From DAOUJW01 sp034422115 (lineage in GTDB: Bacteria > Chloroflexota > Dehalococcoidia > Lucifugimonadales > UBA2985), in assembly GCA_034422115.1 (NCBI GenBank), contig DAOUJW010000003.1, forward strand, positions 1 through 62,251: DNA of 62,251 nt, given 5' to 3'. The position numbers and the translations under genes are program-made. This document shows positions 7,874 to 16,481 of the stretch, in pieces. The notes under the pieces are model-generated. The model was not told the DNA's origin. It made no database searches and saw nothing but the letters and a program-made list of their open reading frames with translations. Numbering within the stretch: the first letter of the stretch is position 1; each line of letters starts with the position of its first letter.

Positions 7874-8380
7874 ATGTCCATCGTTAAGCTGATAGGAGAA
7901 ACCGGTCTCTTTACGTCCCTGGACGAGCTCCGGCTGAAGAGGGTGGCCGACATGGCCAGGGTGCAGTTCTTCCCCGCCGGCGCCGAGGTGTTCCGGGAGG
8001 GAGACGCTCTGGGCGATTTGTACCTTCTCCAGCGCGGGTCTGTTAAGCTCACCACGGGCGTCAGGCTGTGGAACGGGGACTCAACCCTGCGCTCCATCGT
8101 CTCCGTCATTGGGCCCTACGGCACCTTTGGCTGGTCGGCCCTCATCGACCCGTACCAGGCGACCCTGAGCGCGGAGACGGAAAGGGAGTGCACCGTGGTC
8201 GCCATAGACGCCGCCTCCCTCAGGGCGGAGATGGACCGGGACTGCGAGCTGGGATACTCCGTGATGAAGGCGCTGTCCGTCCTCATTGGCGACAGGCTGC
8301 GCAGCATACAGGGCGTCTGGATGTCCGCAAAGGCGGCGGACCTGCACACGGCGCCCCTGAAGCAGGCCGTCTACGGCTAG
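7874..8380 (+). CDS. Cyclic nucleotide-binding domain protein without DNA-binding domain
   Basis: A 168-residue protein consisting of a CRP/FNR-type cyclic-nucleotide-binding beta-roll (residues ~10-125: FTSLDELRLKRVADMARVQF, VFREGDALGDLYLLQRGSVK, YGTFGWSALIDPYQATLSAE) and the following long helix (~130-155). The canonical transcription factor would have a winged helix-turn-helix after this point. Here the protein ends (KQAVYG) and none follows in any nearby frame. A GGGAGG ribosome site supports the ATG. It may be a ligand sensor acting through a partner. Two CRP-like boxes upstream suggest control by another CRP-family protein. Confidence 0.88.
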   Translation: MSIVKLIGETGLFTSLDELRLKRVADMARVQFFPAGAEVFREGDALGDLYLLQRGSVKLTTGVRLWNGDSTLRSIVSVIGPYGTFGWSALIDPYQATLSAETERECTVVAIDAASLRAEMDRDCELGYSVMKALSVLIGDRLRSIQGVWMSAKAADLHTAPLKQAVYG

Positions 8381-8415
8381 CTCAGGCCTTGTTCTGAAGC
8401 ATATCCCGGTCGCTT

Positions 8416-8483
8416 GCGGCCTCCGCGCCGGTGGTAGAAGCTGCACTCACAGGTTTTTTGACGTGGAGAGGCGCGGAGGCCGC
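8416..8483. terminator. Long perfect inverted repeat between convergent genes
   Basis: GCGGCCTCCGCGCC (8416-8429) is repeated exactly in inverted orientation at 8470-8483, with a 40-base loop containing a run of six T. A small GACCC/GGGTC hairpin follows near 8504-8516. The position between two converging genes suggests a bidirectional terminator; the long loop is unusual for a simple intrinsic one. Confidence 0.5.
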
Positions 8484-8523
8484 AGGGCCAGGGTGTTGTG
8501 CGTCGACCCGTCGGGTCCGGGCC

Positions 8524-8871
8524 TTAACCCGTAACCATGCCCGTGATGTTCCCCTCCGGGTCGGTGAACATTGCTAGGGTGACGGCGTTGGGTATGACGG
8601 TGGGAGGCATTAAGGTCTTGCCGCCCAGGCTCTCCGCCTTGTCCAGGTACGCCTGCAGGTCGTCCACCTGCACGTAGATTGTGACTCGCGTCGCCGCCTC
8701 CTGCTCACCGGCAATGCCTCCGTTGATTCCCTCCTCCGTCTGGGTGTCCACCAAGCCGTAGTTCATGGGGTTGTTGGCGTTCACGTCCCACCCGAACAGG
8801 TCTGCGTAGAACTGCTGGAGCCTGGGGGCGTCCTTTCCTGTGATCTCCCAGTGTATAACGGGGTTGGGCAT
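8524..8871 (-). CDS. VOC family (glyoxalase/dioxygenase-like) protein
   Basis: A 115-residue single-domain member of the vicinal oxygen chelate superfamily. It starts with the typical PVIHWEITGKDAPRLQQFYADLFGW, split here as PVIHWEITGKD and LQQFYADLFGW, continues with VTIYVQVDDLQAYLDKAESL and ends with FTDPEGNITGMV. The first-strand His and the late DPEGN segment are typical metal-site positions. Members act as glyoxalases, ring-cleaving dioxygenases or drug-binding proteins; nothing here separates these. AGGAGAG precedes the ATG. Confidence 0.88.
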   Translation of the reverse strand: MPNPVIHWEITGKDAPRLQQFYADLFGWDVNANNPMNYGLVDTQTEEGINGGIAGEQEAATRVTIYVQVDDLQAYLDKAESLGGKTLMPPTVIPNAVTLAMFTDPEGNITGMVTG

Positions 8872-8971
8872 TTCTGCTCTCCTTTCTGTTTCTCGATGTC
8901 GCTTGAGTATAGTCTAAGGAACCTCTGAACAAGTAGCAAACATGACCACCCCACCTAATCTCACCTTTATG

Positions 8972-9049
8972 ACCATTCCGGCGAATCCAGGAGGGTGGGG
9001 TGTGGACTCCCGCCCCCCGTATCAAGTACGGGGCATGCTTCGCGGGAGT
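8972..9049. repeat. Composite palindromic repeat
   Basis: A partial ATTCCGGCGAATCCAG unit (8974-8990) is followed by nested inverted repeats: outer ACTCCCGC (9006-9013) with GCGGGAGT (9042-9049), and inner CCCCGTA (9015-9021) with TACGGGG (9027-9033). The inner palindrome recurs at 2221, 16310, 19649 and 52199. Confidence 0.7.
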
Positions 9050-9073
9050 GGACTGGACCTGTTCAGGCCATTC

Positions 9074-9517
9074 CTAGCCGACCTGCTCAGCTAAGCGGAA
9101 CACCGTGTGCCGCGGTGCCTCCCGCACAAAGTCCTCCATTGGCGAATCGGGCGAAACGCCGAAGAACTTGCGGGTGATGGGCTCCTCCCGGACGTACCGC
9201 ATCAGCACGGGAGCGCTCTTCGCGGGGTCGCGCTCCTCCTCAACCCTGAACGACTCTGTGCGGCGGCCCCTGGTCAGAGACACCTCGCCCGCGGCCCGGG
9301 CGTTCTTCACCCACTGGCGCTCCCCGTAGGGGCACACCAGCCACCGGTCTCCGTTGACCTCCATAACTGAGACGGGCGTGGTGTGCATCCGCCCGCTGTT
9401 GCGCCCCCTGACCGTCAGCAGGTGGTACTTCCGCGGCGGCAGCCCAAGCCTCACGTAGACCTTGACCAGGCGGTTCAGCATCCGCCGCGGTAGGGTTATT
9501 CTGTATGCTGCTGTCAT
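9074..9517 (-). CDS. Deazaflavin (F420)-dependent nitroreductase-family oxidoreductase
   Basis: A 147-residue protein of the Ddn/DUF385 split beta-barrel family, in which members bind the deazaflavin F420 and reduce diverse substrates. Visible marks are YHLLTVRGRNSGRMHTTPVS at ~30-50, WLVCPYGERQWVKNARAAGE at ~58-80, and GRRTESFRV. The R-x-SG-x-x-xTTP segment is the usual cofactor phosphate contact. A minus-strand TATAAT lies at 9541-9546. With the second member at 13426 it suggests that the host makes F420; this is inference. Confidence 0.85.
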   Translation of the reverse strand: MTAAYRITLPRRMLNRLVKVYVRLGLPPRKYHLLTVRGRNSGRMHTTPVSVMEVNGDRWLVCPYGERQWVKNARAAGEVSLTRGRRTESFRVEEERDPAKSAPVLMRYVREEPITRKFFGVSPDSPMEDFVREAPRHTVFRLAEQVG

Positions 9518-9605
9518 ACGTCGCTGATGCCTCTTCCTGGATTATAGCCTGCTTCGTCGGCAATTGCGCGCCGAAATTGCGGTCTACAACGCGCTTACGG
9601 CGTTT

Positions 9606-9633
9606 TTGGGTCGTGCCCCTACTATGCTATAAT
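9606..9633 (+). promoter_or_regulatory. prs promoter with extended -10
   Basis: TTGGGT (9606-9611) and TATGC-TATAAT (hexamer 9628-9633, TGC just before it) give an extended -10 promoter about 70 bases upstream of the prs ATG. Confidence 0.6.
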
Positions 9634-9704
9634 CGACCCTAGAAGAGAAGGGGCGCAGGGCGTCCCGGTTCTTCTGCTCAACAAACCAGCGTCAAGGGGA
9701 TGAA

Positions 9705-10658
9705 ATGCTGCGTCGTGACGAACCGCCTATGGTGTTCTCGGGGAGGGCGGACACCTCCCTGGCAATCGATATAAGCGAGTACCTTGGGATTCCCAAGGGT
9801 GAGTCAAACGTCTTCAAGTTCAGCAACGACAACACCTTTGTGCAGTTCCAGGAGAACATACGACAGCGGGACATCTTTCTCGTCCAGCCCTTCGCCTACC
9901 CGGTCAACGACCACATCATGGAGCTTCTGATAATGATCGACGCCGCCAAGAGGGCGTCCGCGGGCCGCATCACGGCCGTCACGCCCTACTACGCCTACGG
10001 TCGCACAGACAAGAAGGACCAGCCCCGCGTTCCCATAACCGCGCGGCTGGTGGCCGACCTCCTGAGCGTGGCCGGGGCCGACCGCGTTCTGACCATGGAC
10101 CTGCACGCCGGCCAGATTCAGGGCTTTTTCAACATCCCGGTGGACGAGCTCACGGCCCTGCCCATTCTTGCCCGCTACTTCCAGGACAAGGCCATTGAGA
10201 ACCTGGTGGTGGTGTCCGTGGACATCGGCATAAGCAAGCGGGCCAGGGACATGGCCGCTCGCCTGGGGGTGCCCCTGGCCATCATTGAGAAGCGCCGCGT
10301 CGGCAACGACGACAGCACCGAGAGCCTCAACATCATTGGCGACGTTGAAGGGATGAACGCCCTCACCTTTGACGACGAAATCGATACCGCGGGATCCCTG
10401 ATGTCGGCAGTGGAGGCGCTGCAGAAGGCCGGGGCAAAGGACATCTACTCCTGCTGCACCCACCTGGTCCTGTCCGGGCCGGGCGCGGACAGGATTGCCC
10501 AGAGCCCCATCAAGGAGCTTGTTGCCACGGACACCCTTCCGCTGCCGGAGGAGAAGCAGACGAACGGCAAGGTGACGGTGCTGTCCGTTGCGCCGCTCCT
10601 GGGAGAGGCCATCCGCAGAATTCACGAGGGCCTCTCAGTGGGAGCCATGTTTGAATAG
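9705..10658 (+). CDS. prs: Ribose-phosphate pyrophosphokinase
   Basis: PRPP synthetase transfers pyrophosphate from ATP to ribose 5-phosphate, supplying nucleotide, His and Trp synthesis. The 317-residue length is standard. The sequence shows the NDNTFVQFQENIRQRDIFLV ATP-side loop, YYAYGRTDKKDQPRVPITAR, the catalytic EKRR segment (~residue 195), and the PRPP-binding loop DDEIDTAGSL near residue 223; the usual final Thr of that loop is Ser here. AAGGGGATGAA precedes the ATG. secA follows after 15 bases, so the two are probably co-transcribed. Confidence 0.96.
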   Translation: MLRRDEPPMVFSGRADTSLAIDISEYLGIPKGESNVFKFSNDNTFVQFQENIRQRDIFLVQPFAYPVNDHIMELLIMIDAAKRASAGRITAVTPYYAYGRTDKKDQPRVPITARLVADLLSVAGADRVLTMDLHAGQIQGFFNIPVDELTALPILARYFQDKAIENLVVVSVDIGISKRARDMAARLGVPLAIIEKRRVGNDDSTESLNIIGDVEGMNALTFDDEIDTAGSLMSAVEALQKAGAKDIYSCCTHLVLSGPGADRIAQSPIKELVATDTLPLPEEKQTNGKVTVLSVAPLLGEAIRRIHEGLSVGAMFE

Positions 10659-10673
10659 GAGACTTTGTAGACA

Positions 10674-13286
10674 ATGGTAACAAAGATATTCGGCTTTCTC
10701 GGTGAGTCCAACGAGAAGGTCGTCAAGAAGCTGCAACCCCTGCTCAAGCGGATCAACTCCCTTGAGCCTGAGTTCGAGAGGCTGTCCGACGACGGTCTCA
10801 GGGCCATGACCCTGGAGTTCAAGGCGGCCCTCCAGCGCGGCGGTGACCTGGAGGACAGCCTGGACGAAATCCTCCCGGAGGCCTTCGCCGCCGTCCGGGA
10901 GGCCGCCAAACGCACCCTGGGCCAGAGGCACTTCGATGAGCAGATGATGGGCGGCATCGTCCTCCACCAGGGCAAGATAGCGGAGATGAGGACGGGGGAG
11001 GGCAAGACCCTGGTGGCGACCCTGCCCGTCTACCTCAACGCCCTGGCCGGGCGGGGCATCCACGTGGTCACCGTCAACGACTACCTGGCCAGGAGGGACG
11101 CCCAGTGGATGGGTCCCATCTACGACATGCTTGGCCTGACCATCGGCTGCCTTCAGCACCAGGCCGCGCTCTTCTACGACGCGTCTGTCAGGGACGACGA
11201 CCCCAGCCTTGCGAAGATGCGGCCGGCGGACAGGCAGGAGGCCTACACCGCCGACATCACCTACGGTACCAACAACGAGTTCGGCTTTGACTACCTGCGG
11301 GACAACATGATGGTGGACAACTCCCAGAAGGTGCAGCGGGAGCTCCACTACGCCATAGTTGACGAGGTGGACAACATCCTCATCGACGAGGCGCGGACGC
11401 CCCTCATCATCAGCGGCCCGGCCCAGGAGCCGACCACCGTCTACTCCAACATCGCCAAGCTGGCCGCCCGCCTTGACAAGGGTGAGGACTTTGAGATAGA
11501 CGAGCGTCATCGCTCCATCACCCCCACGGACCAGGGCATAGCCAAGATGGAGAAGTGGCTGAACGTGGGCAACCTGTACGACGCAAGCAACAACGCCTAC
11601 ATCCACTACCTGGACAACGCGCTGAAGGCGCGGGAGCTGTACGTAAAGGACAGGGAATACATCGTGCGGAACGGCCAGGTGATCATCGTGGACGAGCACA
11701 CGGGACGGCTGATGGAGGGCCGCCGCTACTCGGACGGGCTGCACCAGGCCATAGAGGCCAAGGAGGGCGTCAGGGTGCAGAGGGAGACCATCACCTACGC
11801 CACCATCACCCTCCAGAACTACTTCCGCATGTACGGCAAGCTGGCCGGTATGACGGGAACCGCCGCCACGGAGGCTGAGGAGCTTTCCAAGATATACACC
11901 CTTGAGGTGGTCTCGATTCCCACCCACGAAGCCATGATACGCGAGGACAACCCTGACGTTGTGTTCGCCACGGAGCGGGCCAAGTTCAAGGCCATAGCCG
12001 ACGACCTGGAGGAGGTGCACAAGACGGGGCGCCCCGTGCTGGTGGGCACCGTCTCCATTGAGAAGTCGGAGATGCTGAGCGACATCCTCAAGCGCCGAGG
12101 CATATCCTGCCAGGTGCTCAACGCCAAGCAGCACGAGCGGGAGGCCACCATCGTGGCTGAGGCCGGACGGCCCGGAGCCGTGACCGTGGCCACCAACATG
12201 GCCGGGCGCGGCACGGACATCATCCTGGGCGGCAACCCGGCCAGCCTGGATATGAAGCCGGAGCAGTGGCAGGAGGCCCACGACAGGGTGGTGGACCTTG
12301 GCGGGCTTCACATCATCGGCACGGAGCGCCACGACTCCCGCCGTATAGACAACCAGCTCCGGGGCCGCGCCGGCCGGCAGGGAGACCCGGGCAGCTCCCG
12401 GTTCTACGTCTCCCTGGAGGACGACGTCATCCGTCGATTCGGCGGGGAGCGCGTCAAGGGGTTCATGGAGTGGGCCGGTCTTGGAGATGACGTGCCCATC
12501 GAGAACAGGCTGGTCAACAAGTCGATAGAGGCGTCACAGACCAAGGTGGAGACGTCCCACTTCGAGGCGCGCAAGCACCTGGTGGAGTACGACGACGTCG
12601 CCAACGCCCACCGGGACGTGATCTACGCTGAGCGCCGCAAGATTCTGGAGGGCTCAGACCTCAAGGCCAACATCCAGGAGATGATTCACAAGGAGCTTGG
12701 GTCCCTGGTGTCCACCCACCTCTCCAGCCAGAACAACGAGGAGTGGGACCTGAACACCCTTACCTCCGAGCTTCAGGCCATCTTCCCCCTGCCGCCGGGC
12801 CTGGACAGGGACAGCATGGCCGGTATGCACCCCGAAGAGGTGGAGGAGCGCCTGCTGGAGCACGCCGACGCCCTCTACGGGGAGCGGGAGGAGCAGACGG
12901 GCGCGGAGGAGATGCGCATGCTGGAGCGTCTGGTCATGTTGCGCATCATAGACACCCACTGGGTGCAGCACCTCACCTCCATTGAGAACCTGCGCCAGAG
13001 CATCGGCCTTCAGGCCTTCGGGCAGCGGGACCCCCTTGTGATGTACAAGCGGGAGGGGCACCAGATGTTCCAGAACCTCCTCGACCGCATCCAGCACGAC
13101 ATAGTGCACACCATCTACCACACCGGCCTTGAGGCGAGGCCGGCGGTGCGCCGGACCCCGAGGCCCCAGGCGGCGCCAACGGGCGGGCAGCAGGCGCAGA
13201 CCGGCGCCCGGAAGGTGGGCCGGAACGATAAGTGTCCCTGCGGCAGCGGCAAGAAGTACAAGCGGTGCCACGGGGTGGCGGCGTAG
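10674..13286 (+). CDS. secA: Preprotein translocase ATPase SecA
   Basis: SecA drives post-translational export through SecYEG at the cytoplasmic membrane. The 870-residue chain shows Walker A MRTGEGKT (starting at residue 105), HVVTVNDYLARRDAQWM, the Walker B region (YAIVDEVDNILIDEARTPL), MTGTAATEAEEL, GTVSIEKSEMLSDIL, TNMAGRGTDI and the QLRGRAGRQGDPGSS arginine finger. It ends with the SecB/zinc-binding tail CPCGSGKKYKRCHG after a Pro/Gln-rich linker. It follows prs closely and is the last gene before a repeat-bearing gap. Confidence 0.98.
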   Translation: MVTKIFGFLGESNEKVVKKLQPLLKRINSLEPEFERLSDDGLRAMTLEFKAALQRGGDLEDSLDEILPEAFAAVREAAKRTLGQRHFDEQMMGGIVLHQGKIAEMRTGEGKTLVATLPVYLNALAGRGIHVVTVNDYLARRDAQWMGPIYDMLGLTIGCLQHQAALFYDASVRDDDPSLAKMRPADRQEAYTADITYGTNNEFGFDYLRDNMMVDNSQKVQRELHYAIVDEVDNILIDEARTPLIISGPAQEPTTVYSNIAKLAARLDKGEDFEIDERHRSITPTDQGIAKMEKWLNVGNLYDASNNAYIHYLDNALKARELYVKDREYIVRNGQVIIVDEHTGRLMEGRRYSDGLHQAIEAKEGVRVQRETITYATITLQNYFRMYGKLAGMTGTAATEAEELSKIYTLEVVSIPTHEAMIREDNPDVVFATERAKFKAIADDLEEVHKTGRPVLVGTVSIEKSEMLSDILKRRGISCQVLNAKQHEREATIVAEAGRPGAVTVATNMAGRGTDIILGGNPASLDMKPEQWQEAHDRVVDLGGLHIIGTERHDSRRIDNQLRGRAGRQGDPGSSRFYVSLEDDVIRRFGGERVKGFMEWAGLGDDVPIENRLVNKSIEASQTKVETSHFEARKHLVEYDDVANAHRDVIYAERRKILEGSDLKANIQEMIHKELGSLVSTHLSSQNNEEWDLNTLTSELQAIFPLPPGLDRDSMAGMHPEEVEERLLEHADALYGEREEQTGAEEMRMLERLVMLRIIDTHWVQHLTSIENLRQSIGLQAFGQRDPLVMYKREGHQMFQNLLDRIQHDIVHTIYHTGLEARPAVRRTPRPQAAPTGGQQAQTGARKVGRNDKCPCGSGKKYKRCHGVAA

Positions 13287-13324
13287 TCGGGGATGGTGTG
13301 TTATGAAGCCTCTGAACGACCGTC

Positions 13325-13383
13325 GTTCCTGCGAAAGCAGGAACCTCTGTCCCCAGCTTTTAGATTCCTGCTTCCGCAGGAAT
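13325..13383. repeat. Two ATTCCTGC-type palindromes
   Basis: GTTCCTGC-GAAA-GCAGGAAC at 13325-13344 and ATTCCTGC-TTCC-GCAGGAAT at 13364-13383, in opposite orientation (the loop is GAAA, then TTCC). They lie between secA and the next gene and could also act as a transcription end. Confidence 0.75.
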
Positions 13384-13425
13384 GACGAGATATTGGAATA
13401 GCGCTTTACCTGTTCAGAGCCTCTT

Positions 13426-13800
13426 ATGACATCCGAACACGATAGACAGTCGCCGCTCCACACGACCAACAACCTGCACCTCACCACCACGGGCCGCAGC
13501 ACGGGGCTGCCCCGCAGGGTGGAGCTTTGGTTCGCCTATGACGACGGCTGCATCTGCCTTCTGGCGGGGTCCACGGAGGACGGCCGGCCCAACCACTGGT
13601 ACAGGAACCTCCAGGCCAACCCCTCCGCAAGCGTGGAGATAGCAGGCGAGACCCACACCGTCACGATGGAGCCGGTTGAAGAGCCTGAATCCGAAAGGGC
13701 CGCTATCCGGGAGCTGTTTCTTGCCAAGTTCGGCTCAGAGATCATGGAGCGGTTCTACGGGCGCGAGGGGCTTATCCCCGTGCGGCTCAGGGTGGAATAG
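13426..13800 (+). CDS. Deazaflavin/PNPOx-like split barrel oxidoreductase
   Basis: A 124-residue protein of the same broad family as the one at 9074-9517. It shows LTTTGRSTGLPRRVELWF at ~20-37, corresponding to the TxGRxSGxxR cofactor segment, then WYRNLQANPSASVEIAGETH and a C-terminal acidic helix. Length and motif fit small F420- or flavin-binding proteins; the substrate is unknown. The gene ends 11 bases before polX on the same strand, suggesting co-transcription. No strong ribosome site is seen before the ATG. Confidence 0.75.
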   Translation: MTSEHDRQSPLHTTNNLHLTTTGRSTGLPRRVELWFAYDDGCICLLAGSTEDGRPNHWYRNLQANPSASVEIAGETHTVTMEPVEEPESERAAIRELFLAKFGSEIMERFYGREGLIPVRLRVE

Positions 13801-13811
13801 TCGTCTTCGCC

Positions 13812-15539
13812 ATGAACAACGCAGAGATAGCCCAGGTCTTTGAGAAGATAGCCGCCCTCCTCCAGCTCAAGGAGGAGTCGGTGTTCACGGTGCGCGCCTA
13901 CCAGCGGGCGGCCCGCACCATCGACCACCTGCCAGTGGAGCTGAGCCGCATGGTGCAGGACGGCGAGAACCTGAGGGAGATACCCGGCATTGGCGAGGCC
14001 ATCTCCCAGAAGATTCAGGAGATGGTAAAGACGGGTGGCCTGGAGTACTACGAGGGGCTGAAGGGGGAGTTCCCGGAGGGCATTCTGGCGCTCATGGACG
14101 TGCCGGGCATTGGGCCCAAGACGGCCCTGCGCATAAGCCTGGAGCTTGGCGTGTCCACGGTGGATGCCCTGGAGAAGACCATCGAGGACGGCAGCCTTGC
14201 GGCTCTGACTCGCCTGGGGAAGAAGACGGCGGACAACATCGCCCGGCATCTTAGCTCAATGCGCACCAAGGACACGCGCATCCCCATCGGCCGCGCGATG
14301 CCCGTGTCGGAGGCCGTGGTCAGCGCACTCAGAGAGCGATGCCCGGGCATCCAGCAGATAGGCGTTGCGGGCAGCCTGAGGCGGTGGCAGGAGACCATCG
14401 GCGACATCGACATCATGGGCACGTCCGAGCAGCCGGAGGAGGCGCTCAACGCCTTTGTGGAGCTTCCCCTGGTGCAGGACGTGCTGGTTCACGGCCCCAC
14501 CAAGGCCAGCGTGGTTGTGCACGGCGGCCTTCAGGTTGACCTGCGCATGGTGGACAACGCCAGCTACGGCGCTCTAATCCAGTACTTCACCGGCAGCCAG
14601 CAGCACAACATCCGCCTGCGTGACTACGCCCGCAAGATGGGCCTCTCCCTCAACGAGTACGGCATCACCAACATTGAGACGGGGGAGATGGAGCAGTTCC
14701 TCGATGAGGACTCCTTCTACGCCCGGCTTGGCCTGCAGCCCATTCCGCCGGAGCTTAGAGAGGGGCTTTGGGAGGTGGACATGGCAGCCCAGGGTGCGCT
14801 GCCGGACCTGGTGACGGTGGGCGATATCAGGGGCGACCTCCACTGCCACACCAACGAAAGCGACGGCCGCGAGCCCCTGGCGGTGATGGTTGAAGCCGCC
14901 CGAAGCCGCGGCTACGAGTACCTTGCCATCACCGACCACTCCGCGGGCCGGGGCATAGCCAACGGCCTGAGCGAGGAGCGTCTGCGAAATCACATCGCCA
15001 ATATACGAGTGCTGGACGCGAGCCTGCCGGACATTCGCGTGCTGACCGGCTCGGAGGTGGACATCCGGGCGGACGGCTCCCTGGACTACCCGGACGAGAT
15101 GCTGGCGGAGCTTGACGTGGTCGTGGCTTCGGTGCACTCGGCTATGGGCCAGGAGCGGGAGAGGATGACGGAGCGGGTGATCAGGGCCATGCGCAATCCT
15201 CACGTGAACGTCATCGGGCACCTGACGACCCGGCTTTTGGGCGAGAGGGAGCCTATAGACATAGATGTGGAGGCGGTATTCAGGGCCGCCGCTGAGACGG
15301 GTACCGCCCTGGAGATCAACGCATCGCCGGAGAGGCTGGACCTCAAGGACACCCACGTGCTGAGGGCCAGGGAGCTTGGCGCGCCACTGGTCGTCAGCAC
15401 GGACTCCCACGCCCTGGAGCACATGGACAACATGCGCTTTGGCGTGGCTGTTGCCCGCAGGGGATGGTGCAGGGCAGGGGACGTCGTGAACACACGGCCT
15501 TTGGCTGAGTTCCTGTCGTTCCTGGGGGGGAAGGCCTGA
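13812..15539 (+). CDS. polX: DNA polymerase/3'-5' exonuclease PolX
   Basis: A 575-residue bacterial family X polymerase used in base excision repair. The order is an 8-kDa helix-hairpin-helix region (REIPGIGEAISQKIQEM, VPGIGPKTALRI), the beta-polymerase palm (GSLRRWQETIGDIDIM, with the D-x-D metal pair; later LQVDLRMV) and a C-terminal PHP phosphoesterase domain (~335-570: GDLHCHTNESDGREPL, AITDHSAGRG, VVASVHSAM, STDSHALEHM), which supplies the 3'-5' exonuclease and end-processing activities. All metal-binding His/Asp positions appear intact. Its stop overlaps the next ATG. Confidence 0.96.
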   Translation: MNNAEIAQVFEKIAALLQLKEESVFTVRAYQRAARTIDHLPVELSRMVQDGENLREIPGIGEAISQKIQEMVKTGGLEYYEGLKGEFPEGILALMDVPGIGPKTALRISLELGVSTVDALEKTIEDGSLAALTRLGKKTADNIARHLSSMRTKDTRIPIGRAMPVSEAVVSALRERCPGIQQIGVAGSLRRWQETIGDIDIMGTSEQPEEALNAFVELPLVQDVLVHGPTKASVVVHGGLQVDLRMVDNASYGALIQYFTGSQQHNIRLRDYARKMGLSLNEYGITNIETGEMEQFLDEDSFYARLGLQPIPPELREGLWEVDMAAQGALPDLVTVGDIRGDLHCHTNESDGREPLAVMVEAARSRGYEYLAITDHSAGRGIANGLSEERLRNHIANIRVLDASLPDIRVLTGSEVDIRADGSLDYPDEMLAELDVVVASVHSAMGQERERMTERVIRAMRNPHVNVIGHLTTRLLGEREPIDIDVEAVFRAAAETGTALEINASPERLDLKDTHVLRARELGAPLVVSTDSHALEHMDNMRFGVAVARRGWCRAGDVVNTRPLAEFLSFLGGKA

Positions 15540-16237
15540 TGACGGACGCCGTGGGCGGGCACAGCAGGGGGCAGGAGATCCTGGGCGATCCCCAGGCCAT
15601 ACACCACCTGAAGAAGTCCATTGCTGAGGGCAGGGACTGGGTCCAGGCGCTGCTGGAGTCCATGTCGATGTGGACTACGCCTGAGGAGACCTTCCGGGAA
15701 CGCCGCAACAAGTACCTTCTGGACGGAGAGGCCTTCGACTGGCTGCTCCTGGCGGAGCGGCTTCTGGCGGAGGTGGACGGCATTGTCCCGGAGGAGGCCA
15801 GGCGGCATCTGCTTGCCACCGGCGACGTCTCAGGGTCGGTCTCCGGCGAGCAGTTCAAGGACCTGCTTGGTCACATGAAGTACAGCGCATACCTGAACTA
15901 CTGGTACGGCGTGGTAGTTGAGGGCGCTGTGGTCCAGTGCGCCGAGGAGGAGGAGTGGAAGCGCCAGAACAGCGGCGGCGTGCAGTCTCCCATAGGGGTG
16001 ACCGACATAGCATATCGACGCGTCTACGGCCTGGGCAGGCTGGAGCTCCTGAAGCTCTTCCGCGACCAGAAGGGTTATCCTGAGAGCGAGGTCGTTGACA
16101 CCACGGAGTTCAAGGAGTTCACCTACTGGCTGTTCAAGTACCGCCTGCAGAACAGCGAGGGGGCAAAGGTGGCCAGCGACACCCGCAAGGGCATCCTGTT
16201 CCTGGAGAAGCTGCGCCAGGAGGGACGCGCCCGGTAG
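15539..16237 (+). CDS. Unknown protein translationally coupled to polX
   Basis: A 232-residue soluble protein I cannot assign. The ATG shares a base with the polX stop (TGATG at 15537-15541), so translation is coupled. The protein is rich in charged helices (IHHLKKSIAEGRDWVQALLE, LLLAERLLAEVDG, FTYWLFKYRLQNSEG), with no signal peptide or membrane segment and no Cys cluster. Its C-terminal half alternates basic and aromatic residues and could contact nucleic acid or another protein. The context hints at a DNA-repair accessory role; this is inference only. Confidence 0.8.
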   Translation: MTDAVGGHSRGQEILGDPQAIHHLKKSIAEGRDWVQALLESMSMWTTPEETFRERRNKYLLDGEAFDWLLLAERLLAEVDGIVPEEARRHLLATGDVSGSVSGEQFKDLLGHMKYSAYLNYWYGVVVEGAVVQCAEEEEWKRQNSGGVQSPIGVTDIAYRRVYGLGRLELLKLFRDQKGYPESEVVDTTEFKEFTYWLFKYRLQNSEGAKVASDTRKGILFLEKLRQEGRAR

Positions 16238-16261
16238 GTGTACATTCTGTCATATCTCAGT

Positions 16262-16466
16262 CATTCCCGTGAAAACGGGAATCCAGGTGGGGTGTGGTGT
16301 GGATGCACGTCCCTGTATCAAGTACGGGACAGGCTGCACAGGCATGACAGAGTTACCGTCATTCTGAGCGTAGCGAAGAATCCAAGGTTTTCGCCTACGG
16401 ACATCGCGGCTTTGCGGACAGAGACTTTGGATTCCTCACTTCACTCCGTTACGTTCGGAATGACAG
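16262..16466. repeat. Mixed palindromic repeats in the gap before valS end
   Basis: The gap 16238-16481 holds ATTCCCGT-GAAA-ACGGGAAT (16262-16281), a CCCTGTA/TACGGGA palindrome near 16311-16328, and an inverted pair GTCATTCTGAGCGTAGCGAA (from 16358) facing a degenerate partner ending in CGGAATGAC (16466). No reading frame is supported here. Confidence 0.7.
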
Positions 16467-16481
16467 TGAACGCGTCCGGCC

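Noticed and set aside
10635..12332. Long open frame on the minus strand inside secA
   Set aside because: It is the mirror frame of a GC-rich gene; the secA frame has all family motifs. The same applies to long opposite-strand frames over ilvB (46306-48003), ctaD (23296-24903) and prs (9804-10625).
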